Counted from the stretch's first letter, positions 35,265-45,614 are shown. The stretch is DNA of 64,000 bases from Bacillota bacterium (GCA_023392595.1 JAEVYU010000028.1:7637-71636); one strand, 5' to 3'. Notes: a model not told the origin generated them from the sequence alone. Numbers and translations: made by a program.

Positions 35265-37385
35265 ATGATTCAAGTCGATCGGGACCGTAATATTTGGGTA
35301 TTGGAATGTGTGAATACAGCGTATGGGATTGGATTAACTCCGCAAGGCGCCCTGGCTCATATTTATTTTGGAGAAAAATTGCCTTATCTTTCGGATTACC
35401 CGGATACGACCACTGAGGCGTGCTACCCCTTTACTTTTGGAAACGATATCTATGCCGAGGAATATCCGGCATGGTCCGGGGCGAAATATTCAGAACCGTG
35501 CCTGAAACTAACTTATCATGATCAAGTCAGGGATGCTGTTTTAAAATATCATCGTTATACTATCGAACAGGATAGGCTGGTATTGTATCTCAAAGATAGT
35601 TATTATCCTTTGGAAGTAAAGCTGACCTATTCATTAATCACCCATTGCGACATGATTGAAAGAACGGCGGAGATTATGAATAAAGGTGATCGTGAGATAA
35701 TTCTGGAAGAGGCGCTCACCGGTGCAATGTATCTTCCAAAGGATAAAAATTACCGGCTTACTTATTTAACCGGGAAATGGGCCGGAGAAACTCAAATCGA
35801 TCAAGTGATGCTTCCCGATACCAAAATGATACTGGAAAGCAGAAGGGGTACCACCAGCCACTTTGCAAATCCTTTCTACGCATTGGATAAAAACGGCCAA
35901 GCAACGGAAGATACCGGTGAAATTTACTTTGGCGCTTTGGCTTACAGTGGTAACTGGAAGATCGTGATTGAAAAAGATAAGTTCAATTTGGTTAAAATCA
36001 GCGCCGGAATTCAAGACTTCGATTTTTGCTGGGTTTTAAAACCCGGGGCCAACTTTTTGACGCCGAAATTTATCCTTGGGTACTCCAGTAGCGGTTTTGG
36101 ATCGGTTAGTCGAAACATGCATCGCTATCAACTTCAATATGTTCTTCCGGAACCCGGGCGGAATCAAATCCGAAAAGTGCTTTATAACTCCTGGGAAGCC
36201 ACTTATTTTGATGTCAATGAGGAGCAACAAGGTAAGCTGGCTGAAATCGCCGCCGGAATTGGGGTTGAATTATTTGTGATGGATGATGGATGGTTCGGCA
36301 GCCGTAATCATGACCGGGCAGGCCTCGGAGACTGGTATGTTAATCCGAAAAAATTTCCTCAAGGCTTGAAAGGGCTTATTGATAAAGTAAACAGTCTGGG
36401 GATGGATTTTGGCCTCTGGGTGGAGCCGGAGATGGTTAATCCGGACAGCAATTTATACCGCGCTCATCCTGACTGGGTCTATCATTTCCAAACCCGTGAA
36501 AATACCGAGATACGGCAGCAACTGATTTTAAATATAGCCAGGGAAGATGTCAGGCGGTATATCGATGGTTTTCTTGACAAACTGCTTTCCGAAAACAATA
36601 TTCGGTTTATTAAATGGGATATGAACCGCAATTTCAGCGAACCCGGCTTTCCATCCGCTCCGGCCGGAGAACAAAGGGAAATTTGGGTCCGTCATATCCG
36701 GGGAGTCTATGAAATTGTCTCCGAGTTGCGCCGTAAACACCCGGAGGTGATCTTTCAATCTTGTTCCGGCGGGGGCGGCCGGGTTGACTTGGGAATATTG
36801 CAATACTTTGACCAGGTTTGGACCAGCGACAACACCGATGCTTTTGACCGCCTCTTTATCCAGGAAGGATTTTCCTACCCTTACTGCGCCAAAATCATGG
36901 AAGCCTGGGTAACCAATGGATTAAATTGGGTCAATCACCGGAGATTGCCTCTTAAATACCGGTTTCATTCAGCCATGATGGGTAATCTCGGTATCGGAGA
37001 CAATTTGTTCGATTGGACGAATGCCGAGAAAGATGAGGCCCGGCAATTTATCGGGCTATATAAAGATATTCGGAATATCGTCCAACATGGAAGGCAATAT
37101 CGCTTATTATCCCCTAAAGCTTGCCGTTTAGCGGCTCTGATGTATGTCAATGAATCCCAAACGGAAGCGGTTTTGTTCGCCTTTCTTCATTCTAATCATT
37201 TTGGGGATGAATTGCCGCGGATTTATTTAAAAGGATTGAAAGAGAATGCCCTTTATGAGTTGGAAGGAAAAGATCTTGTGTTAAGCGGTAAAGCTTTAAT
37301 GAAGCTGGGAATCCGGCTTGAATTGAATGGAGACTTTGATAGTGAAGTGGTTCGGATCCGGGTGAAGGAGGAACTCAATTCATGA
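35265..37385 (+). CDS. Alpha-galactosidase, glycoside hydrolase family 36
   Basis: 706 residues, without a signal peptide. Domains: N-terminal beta-supersandwich (about 1-300), (beta/alpha)8 barrel (about 305-640) and C-terminal sheet. Catalytic nucleophile Asp452 in FIKWDMNR; acid/base Asp522 in VWTSDNTDAFDR; the SCSGGGGRVDLG and DDGWFG motifs are those of GH36 bacterial alpha-galactosidases. AGGATAATCTG precedes ATG. It would free galactose (or a related residue) from an imported alpha-galactoside in the cytoplasm. It ends this operon. Confidence 0.92.
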   Translation: MIQVDRDRNIWVLECVNTAYGIGLTPQGALAHIYFGEKLPYLSDYPDTTTEACYPFTFGNDIYAEEYPAWSGAKYSEPCLKLTYHDQVRDAVLKYHRYTIEQDRLVLYLKDSYYPLEVKLTYSLITHCDMIERTAEIMNKGDREIILEEALTGAMYLPKDKNYRLTYLTGKWAGETQIDQVMLPDTKMILESRRGTTSHFANPFYALDKNGQATEDTGEIYFGALAYSGNWKIVIEKDKFNLVKISAGIQDFDFCWVLKPGANFLTPKFILGYSSSGFGSVSRNMHRYQLQYVLPEPGRNQIRKVLYNSWEATYFDVNEEQQGKLAEIAAGIGVELFVMDDGWFGSRNHDRAGLGDWYVNPKKFPQGLKGLIDKVNSLGMDFGLWVEPEMVNPDSNLYRAHPDWVYHFQTRENTEIRQQLILNIAREDVRRYIDGFLDKLLSENNIRFIKWDMNRNFSEPGFPSAPAGEQREIWVRHIRGVYEIVSELRRKHPEVIFQSCSGGGGRVDLGILQYFDQVWTSDNTDAFDRLFIQEGFSYPYCAKIMEAWVTNGLNWVNHRRLPLKYRFHSAMMGNLGIGDNLFDWTNAEKDEARQFIGLYKDIRNIVQHGRQYRLLSPKACRLAALMYVNESQTEAVLFAFLHSNHFGDELPRIYLKGLKENALYELEGKDLVLSGKALMKLGIRLELNGDFDSEVVRIRVKEELNS

Positions 37386-37784
37386 GTTTTGTTAAAATGA
37401 AGAAAGGAATCCGACTCTGATACACAACGCCCAATAGTTTGTTTAACAGCATCCATTGATCATCCTACAATCCTGTGTGAATTCATGTCTACCCCCTAAG
37501 ATAAACCACCCTTTCACCAGCTACAACATAGATTATACCCCTTGATACAGTTTGCGCTTGATAGCCATTGATGACTTTTTGTTCGATTGCGCCGTGCTTA
37601 AAAGGCGTTTAGAGGACGGCTAGTCTTTTGATTTTGAACTGGCGGAAGTCGTCCGATAACATCATTCCATATCCCAAAGTAACCAATGGAAGCATTTATT
37701 GTCCAAGGGAGGTGATGGTTTCAAGATAACAAAGGAAATGTTTTGCAGGATGTGAAAAATTTGGTGATTAAGGGAGGGTCAATC
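37386..37784. other. Intergenic region before the secreted-enzyme cluster
   Basis: No coding sequence, strong terminator or consensus promoter is seen. A weak match to the YesN-type box (TAAACCAC at 37502-37509) occurs but lacks a good -10 hexamer at the right distance. Confidence 0.4.
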
Positions 37785-40442
37785 ATGAAAAAAAGAACAA
37801 TGGTTAAAAAGGGCCTAATAGGGCTGACAGCTTTGATGTTCATCGCATCCATCGCCGCGACCAATCTTTTGTTCACACCCACAGTAAGTGCGGCTACACA
37901 GGCTTCTTATTATGTATCACCCACGGGTAGCGACAACAATCCGGGGACTCTTAGCGCGCCTTTTCAAACTATCGCGAAAGCCCGGGATGTGGTACGCACA
38001 ATCAATAGCGGCATGACTGGAGATATATACATCTATCTAAGAGGCGGTACGTATAGCATCACTAGTACCATTACTTTTGGACCCCCAGACTCGGGATCGA
38101 ACGGATACAGAATATATTACCAGGCTTATCCGGGCGAAACGCCTGTTTTGAATGGCGCCGTAAAAGTTACAGGATGGACTCAATATAGCGGCAATATATA
38201 TAAGGCTACCCTGAACCGTGCTACCAAATTACGGAATCTTTATGTGAACGACCAAAGGGCCTTGATGACCAGCAAAACCATTACCGCCCGTGGCGGGTAC
38301 GGGTCCTATACCATAACCTCCGGACAGGCCGGTTGGGCTTGGACAAGCGGCAGTAAAAGCGATGGGGTTCAGTATAACACCACGGATTTACCGGCTATCT
38401 CCAGTAACAAAGATGATCTTGAGATAGTCAACGGCACGACCTGGAATGAAAATATTGTTTGCACCCGGGATGTCATCACATCCAGTAATTATCGGGTATT
38501 ACTTTTGCAACAGCCTTACGGATCGATAGCTCAGACGCCGGGTTGGGGTGCAGCCTTTACTACCACCGGTACTCATACGATCTACAATGCCTTCGAATTT
38601 TTAAATTCTCCGGGTCAATTTTATTTTGACAAGACCAGTAAAACGCTTTACTACTATATTCGTTCCGGTGAAAACATGGCGACGGCCGATGTTGAAGCTC
38701 CTGTTGTCGAGAAGCTGATGGATATCGCCGGAACCTCAACCACCAACCGTGTTAAAAACATAACCTTTCAAGGCATTACTTTTGAAAATACCGATTATAG
38801 CCTGGTTAATGTTGGAGGGTCTTACGGCAAATCCACCTGTCAAGGGGCAAACGCTTTTATAGCATTTTATAACGACAATTGGCATAACACCAAGTATGCA
38901 CTGCTGGATACATTACCCGGAATGATCAATGTAAGCAGCAGCGACTCAATCAATTTTATCGGCAACATCGTGAAGCATAGCGGCAATGACGGTATTACCA
39001 TGGTCAACGATGTTATCAATTCCAATATTACCGGCAACTATATTACGGATATCACCTCAAGCGGCATAACGGTAGGCCATCCGCAACATGTTTATATTGG
39101 AGACGGGGGCTCTGGAACTCATGAAAAATACGCTCCCGGCGTAGAAGGTGTTTGTACCAATAATACAATCACCAATAATATGTTGTATAACATAAGCACT
39201 GCTCCCGGGTTTGGAGGATGCGCCGCCATCACGGCATATTTTGTAGATACGCTCAAAATCATGTATAACCAAGTTCAATCAACAGCCTATAATGGTATCC
39301 ATTTGGGGTGGGGCTGGTGTAATTTCTTAGACTCAACGACCTGTAAGAACAACACTATAAGTTATAACCGGATTATTAATCCCTTGACCAGGCTTCATGA
39401 CAGCGGAGGAATCTATACCATCGGTCAGATGCCGGGGACCAACATTAATCAGAACTATGTCCGCGGGGTTCCTTCGAATTCCACCGGACCAACGTATGGT
39501 TTGCACAACGATGAAGGAACTGCCTATATCGTCGAAAATGATAATGTGCTCGATATTGATCCGGGAGTAACCTATACCATTAATTGTGAGGATTATGGGC
39601 AGAAACATGATTTAACCATTTTAAGAACCTATGCGACCGTAAATAAAATGGGCAAAAATCCTCCCAATAGTGTCATTGACCCGCCGGTTGCGGTTTCAGA
39701 TAATGTATGGCCGGTAACACAGTATAATATCTGTTTGAATTCGGGAATTCAAGAAAGTTACCGGAGCCTTATACCGGGTAATCTGCTTTCAACACAGGAT
39801 TATGTATTTCCGGCAAGTTGTTACCTCGCAGCAGGGACTACCGTAAACATCAGGAGTAGCGGGGATTCCGGAAATACGGCATGGTTTGCCCCGGCAGGAA
39901 CTACCAGTTTTGTTGAGGGGCCTACTATGACCAAAGCTGCGGGAATTGCGACGTCGATTACCGCTCCGGCTACTTCGGGGACATACAAGTTGTGCATCGT
40001 GAATTCATCAGGAACAAAGATAGGTGAGTCTACAGCGCTCCTCAGAGTGAGTGGAGCGGCTTCGCAGATTGAAGCGGAAAAATATACGAGCCAGTCGGGT
40101 ATTCAAGTCGAAAACTGCAGCGAGGGCGGGCAGGATGTCGGGTATATTGAGAATGGCGACTATGTTGTTTACAACAATATCAATTTGGGTAGCGCAACCA
40201 CGGGCTTTATGGCTAGAGTAGCCAGCGGCGCCAGCGGAGGCAATATTGAGATCCGGCTTGATAGTATCACCGGCACTTTAATCGGGACTTGTTCGATTGC
40301 CGGAACCGGCGGTTGGCAGACTTGGACTACTAAAACCTGCAAAGTCAGCGGAGCAAGCGGGGCCCATAACGTTTATCTGAAATTTACCGGTGGAAGCGGG
40401 TATTTATTTAACCTGAACTGGTTCCAATTTACCAGCAACTGA
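37785..40442 (+). CDS. Secreted right-handed beta-helix enzyme with C-terminal CBM6
   Basis: About 885 residues from ATG 37785 after AGGGAGG. Signal peptide about 1-37 (ends VSA). The N-terminal part starts YYVSPTGSDNNPGTLSAPF, the entry seen in beta-helix glycosidases of the GH141/GH120 kind and DUF1565 proteins. A beta-helix of Asn-rich coils follows (SDSINFIGNIVKHSGNDGIT, NITGNYITDITSSGITV) to about 640. The last 124 residues are a CBM6 (EAEKY, then GYIENGDYVVY and GSGYLFNLNWFQF), usually binding xylan or beta-glucan ends. Probable role: degradation of a hemicellulose side chain outside the cell; the exact activity is unknown. Confidence 0.75.
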   Translation: MKKRTMVKKGLIGLTALMFIASIAATNLLFTPTVSAATQASYYVSPTGSDNNPGTLSAPFQTIAKARDVVRTINSGMTGDIYIYLRGGTYSITSTITFGPPDSGSNGYRIYYQAYPGETPVLNGAVKVTGWTQYSGNIYKATLNRATKLRNLYVNDQRALMTSKTITARGGYGSYTITSGQAGWAWTSGSKSDGVQYNTTDLPAISSNKDDLEIVNGTTWNENIVCTRDVITSSNYRVLLLQQPYGSIAQTPGWGAAFTTTGTHTIYNAFEFLNSPGQFYFDKTSKTLYYYIRSGENMATADVEAPVVEKLMDIAGTSTTNRVKNITFQGITFENTDYSLVNVGGSYGKSTCQGANAFIAFYNDNWHNTKYALLDTLPGMINVSSSDSINFIGNIVKHSGNDGITMVNDVINSNITGNYITDITSSGITVGHPQHVYIGDGGSGTHEKYAPGVEGVCTNNTITNNMLYNISTAPGFGGCAAITAYFVDTLKIMYNQVQSTAYNGIHLGWGWCNFLDSTTCKNNTISYNRIINPLTRLHDSGGIYTIGQMPGTNINQNYVRGVPSNSTGPTYGLHNDEGTAYIVENDNVLDIDPGVTYTINCEDYGQKHDLTILRTYATVNKMGKNPPNSVIDPPVAVSDNVWPVTQYNICLNSGIQESYRSLIPGNLLSTQDYVFPASCYLAAGTTVNIRSSGDSGNTAWFAPAGTTSFVEGPTMTKAAGIATSITAPATSGTYKLCIVNSSGTKIGESTALLRVSGAASQIEAEKYTSQSGIQVENCSEGGQDVGYIENGDYVVYNNINLGSATTGFMARVASGASGGNIEIRLDSITGTLIGTCSIAGTGGWQTWTTKTCKVSGASGAHNVYLKFTGGSGYLFNLNWFQFTSN

Positions 40443-41136
40443 TCAATGGGACAATATCGGGATACTTAGTGGAATTGGACTGGCTTACTCCAAATGAGCC
40501 AGCCCTTTTCTTATCAATACCAGCAAGGGAGAGGGGGGATTTTTGAGGTTCTCTTTTACGGTTGCCTGGAAACAGTAGCTTAAGAACCTTCTTAACCAGC
40601 GTATTCCAGCCTATCCGGTACCAGACTGTAATATAAAAAATATTCTATCAAAAAAAAAAATTACTCATTCCGCCGGAAAATTAATTTCTCTATAATAGAA
40701 GTATCAATCCAATATAATAAAGGGATCAATTTAATTTTTAAATGGTAATTCTATCCATAAATGGAATATGCTGATTCATTAGAAAACTCGTTTTAAGTTT
40801 ACCTCCTTAGTGAATTATACGAAGGCTTGGAACCTTTGCTAAAATATTTTTGACAGGCCTCTCCTCCGTTGGATCCTATTTTTTCCGTCCCGGTAAATCA
40901 ACCCTATTGGCGACTCACATCGCAAGATTGCTTATCACAAACTAAATGACATTTTCCCCCAATAACTGCCCATGATAATCAAGATCAAATCGAAAGATGT
41001 TGAATAAATTCGGAATGTATGAAAACTGATCTTCACAAAGTAATCGTGATAGGAGGTGAGGAGATAAAATTTTCAAGCAATTACCAAGTGTCCGATTTCT
41101 AAAGATTAAAAAATCAAAATTAGGGAGGTTTTAGTG
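40443..41136. other. Gene-free region with terminator-like hairpin and a possible regulated promoter
   Basis: CTGGCTTACTCCAAATGAGCCAG (about 40478-40503) followed by CCCTTTTC is a probable terminator for the preceding gene. A TATAAT at 40691-40696 has TTACTCAT exactly 22 bases upstream, with TATCAAAAA before that, resembling the YesN-type element at 51.0 and 53.1 kb. The leader from there to the GH43 gene is about 430 nt. No gene is seen. Confidence 0.45.
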
Positions 41137-42498
41137 ATGAAAAAAAGTTCTAAACTGATTGTAGCGATTTTTTCCATCGTGGTAATGGCATGGTTTGCCA
41201 TTCCTATATTTGCGGATTACCCGCTTTTAACCACGATAAACTACCAAGCTGATCCGTCATGTCTTGAGTATAACGGCACACTCTACTCCTACTGGTCTGA
41301 TGATGATGACAATAATGGTTCCTATTCAATGCATCATATTGTCTGTATGTCAACAACCGACTTAAAACACTGGACTTATAACGGGTCGGTTTTTCAGGTG
41401 CCCAATGATGCCTCCTGGGCTTATAATTGTTGGGCGCCGGCAGTGGTATATCGCAACGGGTATTTTTGGATGTACTTTGGTAATGGCGGCGGCGGGATTG
41501 GAGTGGCAAAAAGCGCCAGTCCGACCGGTCCCTTTAAAGATGCCAAGGGTAGCGCGTTAATTACCCCGTCGATGCCGAATTGTAATGTCACCTACTGTTT
41601 TGACCCCGGGGTTCTGGTGGATGATGACGGACGGGCCTACATGTTTTTCGGTGGAGGCGGGCCTGGGAATGCCAGAGCAATCGAAATCGGGAACGACATG
41701 ATTAGCACGGTTGGAACCGCTGTAACCATTAACGCCCCGCGATTTTTTGAAGCTTCATGGATTCATAAATATAACGGTAGATATTACTATTCTTATTCAT
41801 CCGATTTCTCTCAAGGCGCCGCAACCATTGAATACATGATGAGCAGTAGTCCAATGTCCGGGTACGTCGCCAAAGGTACAGTCCTGCCTAACCCGCCGGA
41901 TAACAACGGCAATAACAATCATCACAGTATCTTTCAATTCAGAGGGAACTGGTATATTGCTTATCATAACCGATATCTAGCCAACCAGCAACATATCGAT
42001 ACAACCTACAAAAGAAACGGATGCCTGGATCAGTTATTTTACAATGCCGATGGTACAATGAAACTGGTTACTTGCACCAAAAACGGTCTACCTTTGTTGC
42101 CCTCCCCGACTCCAACGCCAACGATAACACCCACAATAACACCAACACCTACTGTAACGGTAACCCCCACCCCAATCCTAACGGGTTGCTCGATTCGTTA
42201 TAGCCAAAGCGACTGGGGCAGCGGCGCTACTGTAAGTATTACCATTAATAATAATGGTTCGGCGGCGATTAACGGCTGGACGTTAGCCTGGAACTTTGCC
42301 GGCAACCAACAAATTACCAACATATGGAATGGCGCCTACACGCAAAGTGGCGCCGCAGTCACTGTAAAGAACCTTTCTTATAATAACATGATCCCGGCTA
42401 AGGGATCCGTCTCCCTTGGATTTAATCTCTCTTATAGCGGCGCCAATGCTAAACCGACCGCTTTTACCCTCAATGGGACAGCTTGTCAAGTCCAGTAA
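41137..42498 (+). CDS. Secreted GH43 glycosidase with Thr-Pro linker and CBM2
   Basis: About 453 residues from ATG 41137 (GTG 41134 adjacent) after GGGAGG. Signal peptide about 1-27. The GH43 five-bladed propeller shows Asp39 (YQADPS), Asp156 (YCFDPG) and Glu205 (FFEASW), the usual general base, modulator and acid. A Thr/Pro linker (about 327-352) joins a C-terminal CBM2 (about 353-453; SDWGSGATVSITINNNGS, WTLAWNF), which binds cellulose or xylan. Likely an arabinofuranosidase or xylosidase acting on arabinoxylan. The CBM2 is close to the one in the gene at 45615. Confidence 0.88.
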   Translation: MKKSSKLIVAIFSIVVMAWFAIPIFADYPLLTTINYQADPSCLEYNGTLYSYWSDDDDNNGSYSMHHIVCMSTTDLKHWTYNGSVFQVPNDASWAYNCWAPAVVYRNGYFWMYFGNGGGGIGVAKSASPTGPFKDAKGSALITPSMPNCNVTYCFDPGVLVDDDGRAYMFFGGGGPGNARAIEIGNDMISTVGTAVTINAPRFFEASWIHKYNGRYYYSYSSDFSQGAATIEYMMSSSPMSGYVAKGTVLPNPPDNNGNNNHHSIFQFRGNWYIAYHNRYLANQQHIDTTYKRNGCLDQLFYNADGTMKLVTCTKNGLPLLPSPTPTPTITPTITPTPTVTVTPTPILTGCSIRYSQSDWGSGATVSITINNNGSAAINGWTLAWNFAGNQQITNIWNGAYTQSGAAVTVKNLSYNNMIPAKGSVSLGFNLSYSGANAKPTAFTLNGTACQVQ

Positions 42499-42562
42499 TA
42501 GAAATATCAAGCCGTTGGCGACTATGGGTGCACAGGTCATCAGCGGCGAGGAGGTAAGTTAA

Positions 42563-45500
42563 ATGATATATAGAAGTGAAAAATTTACCCCAAAAAATCA
42601 GCATTTCTTGTTTTGGGTTCTGATTTTTGTTTTCTTTGCATTGCTCTGGATTCGACCGGGTATCTTTACACCGGTTACCCAAGCGGCGGCAACGGACACC
42701 GTGACCGTCGACTTTTCAAATGGGCAACGGACGGTGGATAGCAGCACCTTCGGTTACATTCTTACACCAAATTATGATATACCCGACAGCAGGATGAAAA
42801 TGCTTGGGCCCCTCCTCAATCGCGAGACAATCCCGGTTCAGACCTTTCAGGCAATCGGTGATCTGGACGGCGCTAATTTTAATAACGAAGGCAGTCAGCT
42901 TCAGAGGTGCCTGGAAGCGTATCAACGGGCAAAAGATAACGGTTTGAAATGGTATTTCCTGCTGGGACTTAATCCATCCTGGACTGCGCCCAATGGATCT
43001 CCCAGCGGGGGGGCGCCGACCAACCAAGCCTGGTTTAAGCAGTATATAAAGGACGTACTCCAATATTTCAAAGACAATGGAGCAAAGCCTGACTTTGCGG
43101 ACCTTACCAATGAATACTGGACAGGTTTGCAACCGACATTCCAAGGCAACTGGGAAGCATTACGGGAAGTATATCCTGATGATATACCTGCAACGGGTCC
43201 CGGAGGGGTAGGGTATTCAGGAATACCGGATTTCTATATCCCTTTTTGCAGCGCCAACCAGTTGGACCTTGAAGGACCTGCCTGGCATGAATTTTGGCAA
43301 GGTAGTACCTATGCCTCCCTTACCCAGTGTAATAACTGGAGAGCACCGATAGTCAGCCTTCAAAACCAGTATCCTGAAACCAACGGCAAGTATGTCATCT
43401 GGGAAGAAAACAATTCTTGGTCCACCGCACAGGCTGATTGGACACGAAGCATGGCCAATGTAATCAGGTCAGGGATAACCCAAAATATTAAGGGCTGTAT
43501 TCAGTCCGGCAATTGGAACGGTATGAGCGATATCCTGTCAACAACCGGTAGACTCAGCCAACAAAATGGAGCCGTAAGGACTCCTATTTGGTGGGTATAC
43601 TATATGTTCTCCCAATTGTCCGGGCAGTATGCGGGTGTGACAACAAGTGGGGGCGACGATTTTACGGCTTGCGCCTGTAAGGACAGTGATGAATGCAAGG
43701 TCATCATTGCCAAGAGCGCAACCGCCGGAACCATCAATGTAAATCTGAATAACCAACCTTTCAGCGGTCAGAGCGTGAGAATCGACTTGTATAAGATTCG
43801 TTCAACCGAAAATGACGGTTTGGCGTTTCAATCCAGTATCACCCCTGAGTCAACTACCGATATCAGCTTTTCCATAAACAATGTGGCAGCCAACGACTCA
43901 TGGATGGTGGTATTGAAGAAAACAGCCTCGGCGCCGAACTTCTTCCATCCAATGACTCCCGATGACGGCGATGTTGCTCTAGCCACTCCCACACTTACCT
44001 GGTCTGCGGCTCAAGGGGCTACAAGCTATACAGTCAAGGTATCGACCCATAAGGATTTATCCAATCCGTTAATCAATGGGAGCGGCATTACCGGAACAAG
44101 CTACACTGTTGGAACAGCCCTGACTAACGGTCAGAAATATTACTGGCAGGTAACGGCGGTGAATTCCAGCGGCAGCAGGACGGTTTCCAATCAGGCGGTT
44201 TACTCATTTTGGGTCGGCCCAAATACCGGTGCTCCCGGACAATTTGGACCTTATCTGCCGTCCACCAATGCGCCCAATGAATCGGTTACTCCGAGATTTC
44301 TGTGGTCAAGGGCTTACAACGCCGCCTCATACCGGTTGATCGTTTCCACCAACAGCGATCTTTCATCCCCGGTAATCAATCAGCCGGGGATTACAACCAT
44401 TGCCGGTACAAACGAATTTGGTTCGAATACGGCATCAACTTATACTCCCTCTACCGCGTTGGCATATAATACCACCTATTACTGGAGGGTGTATGCCGCT
44501 AATTCGAACGGTGAAAGACCGATGAACGGACCGGTCCAGTATTTCTCGACAAAGGCTTCCGGAAATGCACCGACAAGCTTTAACCTCTCGGTTCCGGCAA
44601 ACAATGCGACGGGAGTTTCCGACCGGGCGGTGCTTTCATGGACGCCTTCAAAAAATACGTTCTTCTACAAGCTTGAAATATCTGTAAATTCAGATTTCTC
44701 CAACCCCGTCATTCTGAGGGATAGAATGATCTATTACAGATATACCGTTGAACCGAATCTTTTGAATTCGAATACCCAATATTATTGGAGAGTCACGGCC
44801 TATACCAAGGATCTCACGTACTCCACAGCATCCTCAAGCGGCATATGGTCATTTACAACCGAGAACAAACCATGCTCGCCATTACTCTATGCTCTCCAAC
44901 CCGGTAACGGCCAAGTGAAGCTTTGGTTCAGGCTCTCCAATGGGACAACCTTTTACAATATCAAATACGGAACAAGCTCCGGCAGTTATACCAATACCAT
45001 TACCGGCGTTACCGGAAGCCCTTATACCGTGACCGGCCTTGCCAATGGAACAAGCTATTATTTTGCCGTAACGGCGGTTAATGCCAACGGCGAAAGCTCT
45101 ATTTGGAATGAAAGGCCGGAAATACCGGTTGAAAATGGTTCAATTCCAACTCCTACTCCGACTCCAGGTTCATATGTCCGATTGTGTAATGTTGCTACCA
45201 GTTTATACATTGATGGCATGGGAACGACTGCCAATGGCTCCAATGCGTGTCAATGGGGTAACAGCGGCAGTACCAATCAGCAATGGACTATCATCGACTC
45301 GGGAGGTTATCGGATAATCCAAAACCGGGCCACCGGATTGTATCTGGACGGCATGGGCCGGACTTCCAACGGATCGGTTTGCGGCCAATGGGGCTACAGT
45401 GGCAGCGCCAATCAGCAATGGACTCAAGAAAGCATGGGGAGTTATGTCAGGTTTAAAAACCGGGCCACCGGACTCTATCTGGATGGTATGAGTTCAACCG

Positions 45501-45568
45501 GTAATGGCTCCAATCTATGCCAATGGGGCAACAGCAGTAGTACCAGCCAGCAGTGGCAGATACAGTAA
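42563..45568 (+). CDS. Large secreted modular glycosidase-like protein (clan-A-like barrel, Fn3-like repeats, ricin-type lectin)
   Basis: 1001 residues; GGAGG before ATG. Signal anchor or peptide at about 14-43. Residues about 45-460 look like a (beta/alpha)8 glycosidase of the GH39/GH30-like clan, with candidate acid/base Glu184 in DLTNEYWTG and nucleophile Glu281 or Glu282 in YVIWEENNSW. Three or four fibronectin-like modules follow (repeated PTLTWSAAQGATSYTVKVS and YYWQVTAVNSSG patterns, about 465-870). A C-terminal ricin-B/CBM13-like domain (about 880-1001) has three repeats of YLDGMG...CQWG.S.S..QQW. I cannot assign a GH family; action on a plant or fungal polysaccharide is likely. Confidence 0.75.
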   Translation: MIYRSEKFTPKNQHFLFWVLIFVFFALLWIRPGIFTPVTQAAATDTVTVDFSNGQRTVDSSTFGYILTPNYDIPDSRMKMLGPLLNRETIPVQTFQAIGDLDGANFNNEGSQLQRCLEAYQRAKDNGLKWYFLLGLNPSWTAPNGSPSGGAPTNQAWFKQYIKDVLQYFKDNGAKPDFADLTNEYWTGLQPTFQGNWEALREVYPDDIPATGPGGVGYSGIPDFYIPFCSANQLDLEGPAWHEFWQGSTYASLTQCNNWRAPIVSLQNQYPETNGKYVIWEENNSWSTAQADWTRSMANVIRSGITQNIKGCIQSGNWNGMSDILSTTGRLSQQNGAVRTPIWWVYYMFSQLSGQYAGVTTSGGDDFTACACKDSDECKVIIAKSATAGTINVNLNNQPFSGQSVRIDLYKIRSTENDGLAFQSSITPESTTDISFSINNVAANDSWMVVLKKTASAPNFFHPMTPDDGDVALATPTLTWSAAQGATSYTVKVSTHKDLSNPLINGSGITGTSYTVGTALTNGQKYYWQVTAVNSSGSRTVSNQAVYSFWVGPNTGAPGQFGPYLPSTNAPNESVTPRFLWSRAYNAASYRLIVSTNSDLSSPVINQPGITTIAGTNEFGSNTASTYTPSTALAYNTTYYWRVYAANSNGERPMNGPVQYFSTKASGNAPTSFNLSVPANNATGVSDRAVLSWTPSKNTFFYKLEISVNSDFSNPVILRDRMIYYRYTVEPNLLNSNTQYYWRVTAYTKDLTYSTASSSGIWSFTTENKPCSPLLYALQPGNGQVKLWFRLSNGTTFYNIKYGTSSGSYTNTITGVTGSPYTVTGLANGTSYYFAVTAVNANGESSIWNERPEIPVENGSIPTPTPTPGSYVRLCNVATSLYIDGMGTTANGSNACQWGNSGSTNQQWTIIDSGGYRIIQNRATGLYLDGMGRTSNGSVCGQWGYSGSANQQWTQESMGSYVRFKNRATGLYLDGMSSTGNGSNLCQWGNSSSTSQQWQIQ

Positions 45569-45614
45569 GCTGGAAATAGAAATAATAAAATTGAATAAAT
45601 TGGAGGTTTGAGCA

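Noticed and set aside
37496..37537. Possible fifth YesN-type element (CTAAGATAAACCAC) before the beta-helix gene
   Set aside because: The 13-mer matches at 10 or so positions but the -10 at the required 22-base distance is poor and the upstream ATCAA box is absent.
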